A DNA stretch of 64,000 bases. Source: Sinotaia quadrata (taxonomy: Eukaryota; Mollusca; Gastropoda; Architaenioglossa; Viviparidae). The translations under genes were made by a program, and so were the position numbers. The notes under the pieces are model-generated. The model was not told where the DNA came from, ran no database searches, and saw nothing but the letters and a program-made list of their open reading frames with translations. The first letter of the stretch is position 1; each line of letters starts with the position of its first letter. Of the stretch, positions 36,370 to 47,802 are shown piece by piece. The stretch covers positions 14,974,001 to 15,038,000 of the forward strand of contig CM054181.1 in assembly GCA_028829895.1 (NCBI GenBank). The letters are read 5' to 3'.

Positions 36370-36535
36370 GCGAAAATGAAGTAAATACAGTCCCCTGGAA
36401 TAGGTTGAGTTTTGTAGTAAATAGAGTCCCGTGGAATGGGTTGTAATAACTAATTTTGTATTAAATAGAATCTCCTGGAATAGTGAATTCTTGTAATAAA
36501 TAGTCTCCTGGCATGGTTTGAATTCTTGTAATAAA
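36370..36535. repeat. Degenerate minisatellite, ~35 bp
   Basis: Variants of TCCTGGAATAGGTTGAGTTT and GTAATAAATAGA. Confidence 0.75.
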
Positions 36536-36544
36536 TACAAAACT

Positions 36545-36692
36545 TTTGTGACGCTGCCAACTGGGGTGCGTGCTTACACATCACAAAAATGCCTATGATA
36601 ACAGACGACCGGTGAGCATCGTCCCGCTCTGGAATTGAACTTCACGCCCTAAATGTTTAGTGCTAACCACTGCGGGAGGACCAGAGCTTTAA
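36545..36692 (-). mobile_element. Probable tRNA-derived SINE fragment
   Basis: On minus, CGCAGTGGTTAGCAC (A-box-like, the typical tRNA-SINE form) is followed about 30 bp later by AAGTTCAATTCC (B-box-like). The rest of the 36545-36620 stretch would be the SINE body. No second copy was found in the window and ends are not defined. Confidence 0.45.
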
Positions 36693-37197
36693 TCTTAACA
36701 AAAGTTGATCGCTAATTTCTAGCTTATTTATAGTTTATTTATAAAATAAATCAAAGAAAAATTAATGTTCCACTTAATCTGCTGTACACACTGACGTACT
36801 CACAAAGACTAATTTAACACAGGAATAACGTACTGTTGGCATTGACGGTTAATTTTCAAAATCACTTTTTTAAAAATTAAAATAAAAAAATTATAATTTA
36901 CTATTTGCCTAATATAATACTTGTATACGTGCGTTACTTAAATGTTTAATATTAACAGGTATTTTTTGCTCATTTGCGAAACGGCAGGTAAGTAGTGTAC
37001 GCTACTTTTCATTATGCATCACCTTACCCATTTATTCTTGAGAACGAAATGTGGCGCCAAGTAAAAAGCTGGGAGTGTCAAATATTATGTCTGCCTTAAG
37101 ACTCATAACCAAATAATATTGAAGTAGTGAAATATTAATAGCACACGGTCACTGGTACTTAGTTAATCGTTTTAAAACAAACAAAGAAAACAGTTAC

Positions 37198-37292
37198 ATG
37201 AAATTGTCTTGCATGAAGGGCGCTGGCTCCGGGTTAACCGAGTACTCTCCCCCTTCCGTATATGTCGACCGTCCATGATACATCTTGTTCAG
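37198..37292 (-). CDS. Exon 4: first firmly placed coding exon
   Basis: The acceptor is TGTTTTTCTGCTGCAG (phase 0) and the donor CAT|GTAACT (weak but phase-proven: AT plus G of exon 5 gives Met). It encodes LNKMYHGRSTYTEGGEYSVN followed by PEPAPFMQDNF, with higher GC than its surroundings. Without the splice it would hit TAA at once. Met4 (ATG, 37281-37283) could serve as a start if the transcript began nearby. Confidence 0.88.
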
Positions 37293-37329
37293 CTGCAGCA
37301 GAAAAACATTTCGTTTACTTATTACTTTG

Positions 37330-37795
37330 TTGTTTAAATACCAGACAGACAGACTGGTGGAAAGACGGATGGACAGGTTGATCAGTGTTATAAATCATGA
37401 GTCAGGCAGACTGGTGGAAAGACGGGTGGACAGGTTGATCAGTGTTATAAATCATGAGTCAGACATGTTGATCAGTGTTAGAAATCATGAGTCAGACAGA
37501 CTGGTGGAAAGACGGGTGGACAGGTTGATCAGTGTTATAAATCATGAGTCAGACAGGTTGATCAGTGTTATAAATCATGAGTAAGACAGGTTGATCAGTG
37601 TTATAAATCATGAGTAAGACAGGTTGATCAGTGTTATAAATCATGAGTAAGACAGGTTGATCAGTGTTATAAATCATGAGTAAGACAGGTTGATCGGTGT
37701 TATAAATCATGAGTCAGACAGGTTGATCAGTGTTATAAATCATGAGTAAGACAGGTTGATCAGTGTTATAAATCATGAGTCAGGCAGTACAAGGA
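37330..37795. repeat. Minisatellite, units about 34 and 62 bp
   Basis: Units of GACAGGTTGATCAGTGTTAT plus AAATCATGAGTAA; the left part has longer units that add GACTGGTGGAAAGACGGGTG. It starts about 38 bp upstream of exon 4. Confidence 0.95.
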
Positions 37796-37981
37796 TGAAT
37801 ACATTTCTAGATGGATATATTCGTGAATAATGGATCATCAGCAGGTAAAAAATAATTGCCATAATACATATTGCGGTCTTACTTATCTTTGATTTTCTTG
37901 TTGAAAACAACAAAGTGGCAGATTAGCAAACATCAATCGCAGACAGTGCAGATAAATTCACGCAAAAATATTAAAATTTAT

Positions 37982-38054
37982 TAGATAGACACACAAGCAA
38001 ACAGACAGATAGATAAATAGATAGACAGACAGATAGACAGACAGACAGACAGAC

Positions 38055-38137
<83 letters not shown>

Positions 38138-38176
38138 CAGATAGACAGATAGACAGATAGATAGATAGATAGATAG
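37982..38176. repeat. (GATA)n/(GACA)n microsatellite
   Basis: Blocks of GATA with interspersed GACA units, about 48 tetranucleotides. Confidence 0.95.
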
Positions 38177-38393
38177 AGCAAAGTTGTTCGCACATATTTA
38201 TGATGTAATTAATATGTAAAACACGTGCATAATGCACCAAAGTTGGTTACCATCTTATCCCAATGCATTAAAATAATTAGACAAGTCAAGCAGCATTGCC
38301 CTGCAGACAAAGTGACAAGTGACACTGGGTAAAAGATATTGATGTCCCAGTGACATGTAGTTGATAGAAAGGATAAAAGGATAAGAGACTCAC

Positions 38394-38425
38394 CAGTCCT
38401 AGGGAATATCTTAAAACCAAAAACA
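38394..38425 (-). CDS. Exon 3 (tentative): 32-nt microexon
   Basis: The acceptor is a T9-CTTATGTCACGTCTGAG tract and the donor CTG|GTGAGTC. Phase 1 to 0 encodes FLVLRYSLGL after a shared codon. It would fit between exon 2 (phase 0 to 1) and exon 4. However, CTG|GTGAGTYC also recurs in intronic minisatellites here, so this may be a decoy. Confidence 0.35.
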
Positions 38426-39148
38426 CTCAGACGTGACATAAGAAAAAAAAAGCCGTCATGCTCAAACTAACTCAGCTAGATTAAATATTCAAGCAATTTT
38501 CTTTATTGTCACTTCGATTCTGTATCAAGTCCGGCTTAAGGCTGAACCGTGAGCTTACTGGTGAGTTGTCTGACTGTTAAGGAGAATGTAGGAAGTTGAT
38601 TAATCATAATACAGATTTGCATTAATTATGATTGTATTTTTGCCCATGTTGTGTGACAAGGGCTAATGACTTGTGTTTCAGATAAAGTAAGTTTGAGAAT
38701 GCTAATGAAGAACGGTTGAGAGTAAGAATTTAGAATCAAGAATGTACGTGTTGTCACTCTGGGTTTTCTTTCAAAGAAACACGCCTTCTTTTTTTGTACG
38801 TTTACTTGGACAGCCAACATCGACATTAACTATGGCTGTAGTGGTCTGCAGTCTTCCTTCTTCAGCTATATTATGTTTGTTCGTGGGTTATGCCATCAAT
38901 CATTACAATTGTTGGCTGTGGTGAATTTCCATCAGGAACCAGTATGTCGGAGAGCTGGGCCTAGTCACCTTGAGAGATTCACATAGGAATTCCTAGGAGG
39001 AGAGTGGGTTTGTCGTGCTTAAGGACGCGCCTTAAAACTCATCTTAGCTACGACTTGTAATAGACTGGCAGTGTGCGCGAAAGCATCACATGCAAGGACA
39101 GCATGTGACAGCAAAAGGTAGCTCTGTTTAATTGTTTTCCTTTCTTAC

Positions 39149-39185
39149 CTTCTTCCTCTGATTCCTTGATGATAATTTGAATCTG
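39149..39185 (-). CDS. Exon 2 (tentative): 37-nt microexon
   Basis: The acceptor is CGTCTCTAACAATTCAG and the donor AAG|GTAAGA (strong). All three frames are open. Phase 0 encodes QIQIIIKESEEE and would follow exon 1, needing exon 3 afterwards. Phase 2 encodes RFKLSSRNQRKK, would follow the 46.1 kb exon and join exon 4 directly. Confidence 0.5.
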
Positions 39186-39424
39186 CTGAATTGTTAGAGA
39201 CGTTAATGTTAGTTTTAATTACTTTATTGTCATATTGTCATGGCAAAGACTCACTAGATATTGGGACAGTATTTGAACATTTTCTCTTAGTAGTTAGTAT
39301 AAATGTTTTTTTTCTCAACTGTATTTGTTTATCTATGTTTTCTTTGTGATTATTTTATTAATAAATCTATTTGTTGTTTACTATCACTATTTCTTGTGCA
39401 TGTTATGTAATTTATGTCTGGAGT

Positions 39425-39605
39425 AACAATGGGTGGATGGGGACCCGTTAATATGAATTAAAGACGGATCAAATTACTCCTTAGCAAGAAATTCCATCTG
39501 CGCGAAATGATAATTCATGATTCAGTAAAACGTCTACCTCTATAAGTGTGTACGGAAAATAGAGTTCGGAAAACGCCAGTGGATCCGCCAAGTGGAAGAG
39601 GAGCA
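39425..39605 (-). mobile_element. Degenerate fragment of the LTR-like family
   Basis: It shares in order GATGGGGaCC, ATTAAAGACGGAT, CTCCTTAGcAAG, GTACGGAAAAT and CCGCCAAGTGGAAGAG with the 53.0-53.2 kb copy, but is strongly diverged and truncated. Confidence 0.4.
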
Positions 39606-39723
39606 AGGTCATCCTATTGATATTTTAATAAAATATAAATTAAAATTGCTAGCCACTTGTATCTAGTTATGCATCATTAAATAATAGAATATAATATTAA
39701 TAATCATAACCAGTGTTATCGTC

Positions 39724-39812
39724 ATCAAAGATAGACAGACAGACAGACAAACAGATAGATAGATAGATGGATGGATGGGTGGGTGGGTAGGTAGGTAGGT
39801 AGAGAGAGAGAT
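39724..39812. repeat. Compound GACA/GATA/GATG/GGTG/GGTA repeat
   Basis: Ordered blocks of single-base-different tetranucleotides. A 52-bp duplication containing GAATTTGCTTTGGAAGCTTT follows at 39866-39985. Confidence 0.9.
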
Positions 39813-40164
39813 TAATGAAAGCTTAATAATTACTAATATAATGTATGCATACATTGAAATGAAATTTGCTTTGGAAGCTTTACAATTGCTAGTGTCAAAA
39901 AGCACAAAATTGATACAGAATTTGCTTTGGAAGCTTTACAATTGCTAGTGTCAAAAAACACAAAATTGATACAGAATTTGCTTTGAAAATATTATGATAA
40001 ATTATATTATGTGTACGTTACAAAAGTTGGCCGTAATCAATCAATAATACAACAAATGTTTGTGGGACTGTCATTGTCATTTTTATGTCGTTGAAATTGT
40101 CTTTTTTTATGTCATAGCTTATCCAAACTACATTTCTGATTTCATCAAGTTTCTTTAGATTACC

Positions 40165-40850
40165 TCTACAGAATACAACAAACTTTGATCTGTACGCAAT
40201 GTAAAGTAATTACCTATTCTACAGAATACAACAAACTGTGATCTGTACGCAATGTAAAGTAATTACCTATTCTACAGAATACAACAAACTGTGATCTGTA
40301 CGCAATGTAAAGTAATTACATCTATTCTACAGAATACAACAAACTTTGATCTGTACGCAGTGTAATTACATCTACAGAATACAACAAACTGTGATCTGTA
40401 CGCAGTGTAATTACATCTATTCTACAGAATACAACAAACTGTGATCTGTACGCAGTGTAATTACATCTACAGAATACAACAAACTGTGATCTGTACGCAA
40501 TGTAATTACATCTACAGAATACAACAAACTGTGATCTGTACGCAGTGTAATTACATCTACAGAATACAACAAACTTTGATCTGTACGCAATGTAATTACA
40601 TCTACAGATTACAACAAACTGTGATCTGTACGCAGTGTAATTACATCTACAGAATACAACAAACTGTGATCTGTACGCAGTGTAATTACATCTACAGAAT
40701 AATACAACAAACTGTGATCTGTACGCAGTGTAATTACATCTACAGAATAATACAACAAACTGTGATCTGTACGCAGTGTAATTACATCTACAGAATACAA
40801 CAAACTGTGATCTGTACGCTCTGAGTAGCAATTACACCTACAGAATATAA
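40165..40850. repeat. 45-bp minisatellite, ~14 copies
   Basis: Units of TACAGAATACAACAAACTGT plus GATCTGTACGCAGTGTAATTACATC, with 3-bp and about 10-bp length variants. It is stop-free in frames on both strands because the unit is a multiple of three. On the gene strand each unit carries the acceptor-like TTTGTTGTATTCTGTAG. Confidence 0.95.
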
Positions 40851-41324
40851 TAAAGCAGTAAAATGTCATGAATGGTAATCTCGTGTACACGTTACGAAGT
40901 AAGAACACACACACACACACATGCACAAACAAACAAACAATAAAACAAAACAAATACAACATTAAGGACACGGGTACCCTTACTTGTCACTGGGCTACAC
41001 GGGGTAAAGTCGCTGTAACCTCTCACGCCCTTGTCCGGTCGAGTTTGCCTTAAGATTGCCTGGGGCCTTACCTTGCCTTTGTTTAGTCGCTAACACAAAC
41101 TGTACGTTTTTTTTTTTTTTTAAAGATTCAGTCACGCTTGGCTGCACGCGACAATTCGGATATGGTGTCAGTGTATTCATTGACTACAATGTAGATAGTA
41201 GCCATAGAACATAATAACTTATCTCTAATAATCTGGTCATAAGCAATAATACCACGGCTTCAAGAAATTGACTGCCTAGAACTAAATGTTTGTGTGAGTC
41301 GTGGTTGTGGTGATGATAGTAGAA

Positions 41325-41505
41325 GCGGTGTGGTGGTGGTGGATGATAACAATGGAGGGGTGGGTGTGTTAAAGGTGCATTCCAGTCTTTTACCGTTTTA
41401 AACTTTTCATTCTCTTGTGGTGATGGTCAAGGTGGAGGTGGTAGTAATAGAATTGGTAGTGGTGGTGTTGGTGGATGATAAAAATTGATTTGTGTGTGTG
41501 TGTGT

Positions 41506-41540
<35 letters not shown>
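41325..41540. repeat. GGT-rich stretch and (GT)n
   Basis: GTGGTGGTGG runs around 41325-41345 and 41420-41475, then (GT)n at 41493-41540. AAAGGTGCATTCCA(G/C)TCTTTTACC occurs twice (41370 and 41542), a local duplication. Confidence 0.85.
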
Positions 41541-41542
<2 letters not shown>

Positions 41543-41766
41543 AAAGGTGCATTCCACTCTTTTACCTTTTTAAACTCGTCGTTTTCTTGCAAAAGAAAAA
41601 ATACTCCACGACTTACAATTACTAATAGGAAGTGATCAAATTAAAGACCCAAAGACTTACAATTACTAATAGGAAGTGTCAAATTAAAGACTCAAATGGT
41701 CAGCGAATCTATCACCGATCGATCTCTGCTAAAAGTACGAAGGTTTTAATTTCTGCTCACCTAATG

Positions 41767-42168
41767 CAGGGAAAATGGGGATTAAGTCCCAATACAGACA
41801 GGTAGAGCGATATCTTTCCTATACAAGGAAAATGGGGATTAAGTCCCAATACAGACAGGTAGAGCGATATCTTTCCTATACAAGGAAAATGGGGATTAAG
41901 TCCCAGTACAGACAGGTAGAGCGATATCTTTCCTATACAGGGAAAATGGGGATTAAGTCCCAGTACAGCCAGGTAGAGCGATATCTTTTCTATACAGGGA
42001 AAATGGGGATTAAGTCCCAGTACTGACAGGTAGAGCGATATCTTTCCTATACAGGGAAAATGGGGATTAAGTCCCAGTACAGACAGGTAGAGCGATATCT
42101 TTTCTATACAGGGAAAATGGGGATTAAGTCCCAGTACAGACAGATAGAGCGACTTCTTTCCTATACCT
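41767..42168. repeat. 57-bp minisatellite, 7 copies
   Basis: Units of GAAAATGGGGATTAAGTCCC plus AGTACAGACAGGTAGAGCGATATCTTTCCTATACAG. The multiple-of-three unit gives a false plus frame (MGIKSQYRQVERYLSYTRK). Confidence 0.95.
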
Positions 42169-42479
42169 TGCTCGCAAAATAGGCACGCGCAAATAAATGC
42201 CTCAACAATAGCTAGTATTTGAATTAGATTTTTGTTTTTAATTTCAATAGCCGGTCAAACAGGACGTCCTTTGTAAAACGGGCAGTTTGAAAATTTGAAT
42301 ACAACTAAAACCAAGTATAAAACCCAAGACATATGTAGACACAGCTCTGGTACTACAAAGTCAATAAAACAAAGACAATAATATCTAACCCAAAAGTAAA
42401 GCACTGAAAATCAATCGCTCTATTAAACAAAATCCTAAAACCCCTTTAAAATCTATAACCCACTCACCCCCATGTTAAA

Positions 42480-43570
42480 CGACTCAGTAGTATAAAGATC
42501 CAAAACGTAAACGCCTACTACTATAAAGAAACAAAGATTCAGTAGCCAAATGACGCAGAAAGAACCTAGTAATATAAAGACACAAAGATCTAATAGTCCA
42601 GGGACCCAGTACTAAAAAAACCAGTACTATAAGACTCAAAGATCTGTTATCAAAGGACCTAATAATACTCGAACTACCCATTACTCTAAAAACACAAAGA
42701 TCCAGTATACTAAGTATCTAGTACATAAAGACAGGAACAATCTGTAGTCATAGGACCCACTAATGTACGGCCTAAAACTGTAAATCCAGTAGTCTGATAA
42801 CTAGTACTAGGAAAGCACAAAGATTCAATATCTGAGAACCCAATAGTATAGAGACACAAAGTAGTACAAGAATTCGGTAATAAACGACCCAGTACTATAA
42901 AGATTCCAGGAAAATAAGTACTATAAAATTCCAGGAAACAAAGTATATAGTGGTCAAAGAACTTAGTGCCAAAAAGACACAAAGATCAAGTGGTAAAAAA
43001 CGCACTAGTAAACGAACCAGTATTACAAAGACACAAAGATCCAGTGGTGAAAGAACTCACCAGTAAACGACCCAGTATTGCAAAGATCCAGTGATGAAAG
43101 AACTCACCAGTAAACGACCCAGTGTTACAAAGATCCAGTGGTGAAAGAACTCACCAGTAAACGACCCAGTATTGCAAAGATCCAGTGGTGAAAGAACTCA
43201 CCAGTAAACGACCCAGTGTTACAAAGATCCAGTGGTGAAAGAACTCACCAGTAAACGACCCAGTACTACAAAAATCTAGTTAAAGAACTCACCAATAAAC
43301 TTCCCAATACTGAAAAGACACAAAGATCCAGTGGTGAAAGAACTCACTCAGTAGTATTACAAAGACAAAGATCTAGTTGTGAAAAAACTAACCAATAAAC
43401 GATTCAGTACTACAAAAGATCCAGTTGTGAAAGAACTAACAGTAAATAACCTAGTACTAAAAAGACACAAAAATCCTGTGGTAAAAGAACTCAGTAGTGC
43501 TACAAAGACAAAGATCTAGTTGTGAAAGAACTAACCAATAAACGACCCAGTACTAAAACAACCAGATACT
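42480..43570. repeat. Complex minisatellite, CCAGTA/AAAGAYCCAGT family
   Basis: About 1.1 kb of variants of AAAGACACAAAGATCCAGTA. The inner part (43025-43265) has near-identical 46-53 bp units with AAAGAACTCACCAGTAAACG; on minus these carry CTG|GTGAGTTC donor-like sites. Confidence 0.9.
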
Positions 43571-43959
43571 CTACTGCCCCAAGCTACTGATTGCTTTATC
43601 GACATACGGTGCAAATCATGAAGTTTGTCTTTTGTGGCTATGATAAACATCAAAGAAAAAAAGAGAGAGAAAAAAGAACTGAATATTTTGCCAATCACGA
43701 ATTTAAGTACAGGTAATACTGTTATCTGAAGCATAAAGACAATCGATTAAACGTCAGAGAAACCGTGCTAGATGACAGATATGTTAGATTAAAATAATAG
43801 CAGTAGTCAAATACAGACATGCGCTTAAATAAATAAGAGCAACAAATTTGGTGTAGAAATTAAAAGAAAAAGCTAGTCGTGACTCAACATTTTTTTTAAA
43901 AAAATAAAACTAACCCAACAATACCATATTGTAAAGCACCACTCACATCCAACCCAGTA

Positions 43960-44155
43960 ACCATGGAAAACTCCAAGACGTGTGGTAAACAACAAATATC
44001 GTTCCATGGAGAACTCCAAGACGTGTGGTAAACAACATATATTGTTCCATGGAGAACACCAAGACGTGTGGTAAACAACATATATTGTTCCATGGAGAAC
44101 TCCAAGACGTGTGGTAAACAACATATATTTAACCATGGAGAACTCCAAGACTTGT
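43960..44155. repeat. Minisatellite, unit about 43 bp, 4-5 copies
   Basis: Units of CCATGGAGAACTCCAAGACG followed by TGTGGTAAACAACATATATTGTT. Confidence 0.95.
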
Positions 44156-44389
44156 GAACATCAACACAATATCGTTATAGTGCATTGCAAGTCGATGAAC
44201 AAGCATGAGGTGTTCAATCTGTACATTCACACATCTTTCGAGATGCAAACAAACAAACAAAATAATATCAGATATACATTCAGACAGACCTGAAACTATT
44301 TAAACAGAAAACTTCAAACAACAGCAACTCAGTGAATTAGTTTCCGACCCAAAGTATTTATTGAAAATTTGGGTGAGATTCACACACCG

Positions 44390-44990
44390 CGAAATACAAA
44401 GACTGAGATCTATGTCAATAGTGGCCAATATATGTATCGCCCTTTTGGTAACACGTGCTGACGAAGTGAGATACAAAGACTGAGATCTGTGTCAATAGTG
44501 GCCAATATATGTATCCACTTTTTGGTAACGCGTGCTGACGAAGTGAGATACAAAGACTGAGATCTGTGTCAATAGTGGCCAATATATGTATCCACTTTTT
44601 GGTAACGCGTGCTGACGAAGTGAGATACAAAGATTTAAATGTGTGTCAGCAGATGCCAATATGTGTTTAGTCTTTTCGGTGACATATTAACACTCTGGCA
44701 ACATATGCAGACACAGCGAGACAAAGAATGAGACGTGTCAATAGATGACTTCAATACATGTCTTTGGTGACATATGCAGACCAGCAACACACAAAGAAAT
44801 GAGACACCATTGCGTGTCTTACGTCTTTTTGGTGGCACGTGCAAACACAACGACACACAGAGAATGAGGCGTGTGTCAGTAGATGTTAATATTTGTTTGT
44901 CTTTTTGGTGACATGTGCAAAACACATAAGGAAATAAGACGTATGTCAGTCAACTTCAATGACCGTCTTTTCTCCCTGTAAACTAAAAAC
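44390..44990. repeat. Minisatellite, unit about 78 bp, degenerating rightward
   Basis: Three close copies with GATACAAAGACTGAGATCTG and GCCAATATATGTATCCACTT (44395-44640), then diverged units to about 44990. Confidence 0.9.
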
Positions 44991-45354
44991 AAAATCAATA
45001 AAAAGTATGATTAATTCGAGTTTACGCTGAGTCAATGGGTTTCGCTGGCAGTCATAATTAAGTCTTCTAACTATGAGCCAGATTTTTAATTTTATTCACG
45101 ATCTTATATCACAGATTCAAGATTTTCTGACCAGTAGATTTTATGTCACAACTTCAAGGTATTCTAACTAATCGATTTTAAATCAAGGTATTTTGATTTG
45201 ACGATTGTGTATCAGGTTCAAAATATTCTAGTGGACAATATTATGTTAAAACATCAAGGTATTACATCTTCCATTATAAAACCTTCGACCTCCCAAAATA
45301 CCTCTAGCATTCCAAAGTAAATGTTTACAGCATATACTGGTGACCAACAGAATT

Positions 45355-46045
45355 CATAGTAGTAGTAGTAATAATAATAGTAGTAGTAGTAGTAGTACTA
45401 ATAACATAGCAGTAGTATTAGTAATAGTGGTAATAGTACTACTAAAAAGAACTACTACTAGATGTAATAGTAATAGTAGTAGCATTAGAAATAGTAGTAG
45501 AATATTAGACGTAATAGTAGTATTAGTGATAGTGGTAATAGTAGTAGTAATAGCAATAGTAGGATTAATAGTAGTAATAATAGTAGTAGCATTGGTAGTA
45601 ACTATATAGTTGTAATAGTAGTATTAGTAGTAGAGAATTAGCAGTAGTAGTAATAATAGCAATAGTAGTAATAATAGTAGTAGCATTGGTAGTAACAATA
45701 GTTGTAATAGTAGTATTAGTAGTAGAGAATTAGCAGTAGTAGTAATAATAGCAATAGTAGTAATAATAGTAGTAGCATTGGTAGTAACAATAATTGTAAT
45801 AGTAGTATTAGTAGTAGAGAATTAGCAGTAGTAGTAATAAAAGCAATAGTAGTAGTAGTAATAGTAGAGCATTATCAGTAGTAGTAGAATAATAGCAGAA
45901 GTAGCATTAGTAGTAGTAAAATAATAGCATTTAATAGTAGTAGTAATAATAGTAATAGTAGTGGCATTAGTAGTAGTAGTAGTAAGAGTAGTAGTTGAAG
46001 TAATAGTAGTAGTAGCAGTAGTAGTAGTAGTAATAGTAGCTAACT
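45355..46045. repeat. (TAG)n/(TAA)n trinucleotide array
   Basis: About 690 bp of TAG, TAA, CAT and GAA triplets with a higher-order unit of about 100 bp (GAATTAGCAGTAGTAGTAAT repeated). One plus frame avoids stops by reading AGT/GTA/ATA (false Ser/Val/Ile peptide). Confidence 0.95.
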
Positions 46046-46075
46046 CGAGTTTGATTCTTGGCTGAGCTCACCGTT

Positions 46076-46122
46076 TTTCTTTCCTAAATGCCGTTCTGCG
46101 CATGTCTGAAATTCCGACCTGG
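46076..46122 (-). CDS. Candidate 5' exon, 47 nt
   Basis: A strong acceptor (CCTTCCCACTTCATCTCCAG) and donor (ACG|GTGAGC). Phase 0 encodes VGISDMRRTAFRKEKR and would join phase 0 from exon 1 and phase 2 of the 39149-39185 exon (RFKLSSRNQRKK). Alternatively its ATG starts a shorter protein from the 47.9 kb promoter. It may be alternative, or not an exon. Confidence 0.35.
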
Positions 46123-47400
46123 AGATGAAGTGGGAAGGAGGGCGGTCACCTCCAGGCTCACAATACATCGACTAACAGCGCAATACTTGCATTATAACTG
46201 GTGCGCGTGGCAACAACCCACAAGGTAAGTTTTCGTTAGCAAACGATATGTCTGTATAAGTTGGTAGTAGTAAGTACCGATGTGGTGGTGGTGGTGGTAA
46301 AAGTAGTAGTATTTGTGTAGTTTTAATTTGAGAAGAAGAAGTGACAAAACTACTAAATTGCAATTTTAGTTATAGTGGTGAGTGGGGGTGGGGTATATGC
46401 GCATAATGTGTGCATGACCAAAGCATATACAGTGTGTGCGCATGCGTGAGTGTGTGTATGTAATTTGCGATGGCGATAAAATGGCCTCACATTGAAACTC
46501 GAACTGACAAAAAACTAAATAAGCTCAAGAATTGACCCTGAACTGAGACATCAACATCCATTTACCACTGCTTCAGCACGATGCATGAAGTTTGAACCGT
46601 GTCCCGGGCCGGTCTTAGGACGATTCCCGACAGTTAATCCAAAGCTTGTCGAGCAGCACATACAACCTGTGTGTGCGTATGTGTGTGAGAGCGTGTGTGC
46701 GTGTTTGTGTGTGTACAACAGTGTAAGCTCATGCAGCAAAAAATCAATACAACCTGGACTTAATTTGAATAGAGAGAGATCGCGCGCACTATCAAACTTT
46801 CAAACGCTCAGTAACAAAAATACCAGGGTGCAGTGAACTGTGAACGGGACTTTTAAGCAGCATAACAAAACCGGTTTGTTTTCAGCCTCCTGCCATCATT
46901 ATGATATACAGCCAAGCCATTTCTACATCTAGGTTTGCTTTGATTTGTTATTTGTTTGTTTTGTTTTTAAATCATTTTTGAGAAGGTGTCTGCCCAACAA
47001 AGAAGTGATGCTGGCACCACGGCAAAAGAAGGATCGATTGTACACCTAAGGACATTGCCATATATTATGTATGTGCTAGTGGAAACACTAACCCGTAGAA
47101 CCGTAGAAGTGACAAATTCGTGACGTGTAGTGCTCAGGAGAAAAAGGAGAGGAAAATATTCTTGTTCTTGACGATCAGACTTAAGAAAAGAAACTGTCGA
47201 TGTGTTTTGTTGTTGTTTTTTTTTGTACTAGCCTCCCCCCCCCCCCTTTATTTTTTTTTTTAAAGGAAAGGAAAATGACGCATCTTTTAAAGGAAGGGAA
47301 AGTGACGCAAAGTGTCTCTCGACACATGATATGCAACTGAAGTGACGCCATATTTGCACAGGAAAAGCTCAGTCCGAAAAATCGAACCCTCAGCAGCTTT

Positions 47401-47627
47401 TCTGCGTAATAATAATTATGTTTAGTTCAGGTAGGCCTAACGTTTTCTGCGTAATAATAATTATGTTTAGTTCAGGTAGGCCTAACGTTTTCTGCGTAAT
47501 AATAATTATGTTTAGTTCAGGTAGGCCTAACGTTTTCTGCGTAATAATAATTATGTTTAGTTCAGGTAGGCCTAACGTTTTCTGCGTAATAATAATTATG
47601 TTTAGTTCAGGTAGGCCTAACGTTTTC
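47401..47627. repeat. 45-bp minisatellite, 5 identical copies
   Basis: Five copies, identical by eye, of TCTGCGTAATAATAATTATG plus TTTAGTTCAGGTAGGCCTAACGTTT. The multiple-of-three unit is open on both strands. Confidence 0.95.
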
Positions 47628-47802
47628 CAACGCAGTAGCAAATTAAAGAATAACTTTCGTGACAAAATACAAGCAAAGTCACGCGGTCAAACGGTTTGTC
47701 ACAAATCACTGGAGGACCTCAGAATATAAACGTGCCTGCTGTGACAGTAAGTTAATTAATTAAAACCTTTTTAAAAACATAAAACCTAATGCTGATTGTC
47801 TC

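Noticed and set aside
40322..40831. 169-codon minus ORF with Cys/Arg-rich repeats
   Set aside because: Pure 45-bp minisatellite translation; the unit is a multiple of three, so open frames arise automatically.
41069..41095. Exon ending at AAAGGCAAG|GTAAGG
   Set aside because: The donor is strong but it is preceded by an A-run instead of a pyrimidine tract; no credible acceptor.
41767..42190. Exon ending at the donor CATTAG|GTGAGC beside the 57-bp array
   Set aside because: The upstream sequence is repeat units and no phase-compatible partner was found.
44936..44988. Extra exon after the acceptor TTTTTAGTTTACAG (REKRRSLKLTD)
   Set aside because: The acceptor is good and the frame fits the 46.1 kb exon, but no usable donor follows and it is the edge of a minisatellite.
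46555..46640. tRNA-SINE with GGTTCAAAC B-box on minus
   Set aside because: B-box-like sequence only; no A-box at the right distance was found.
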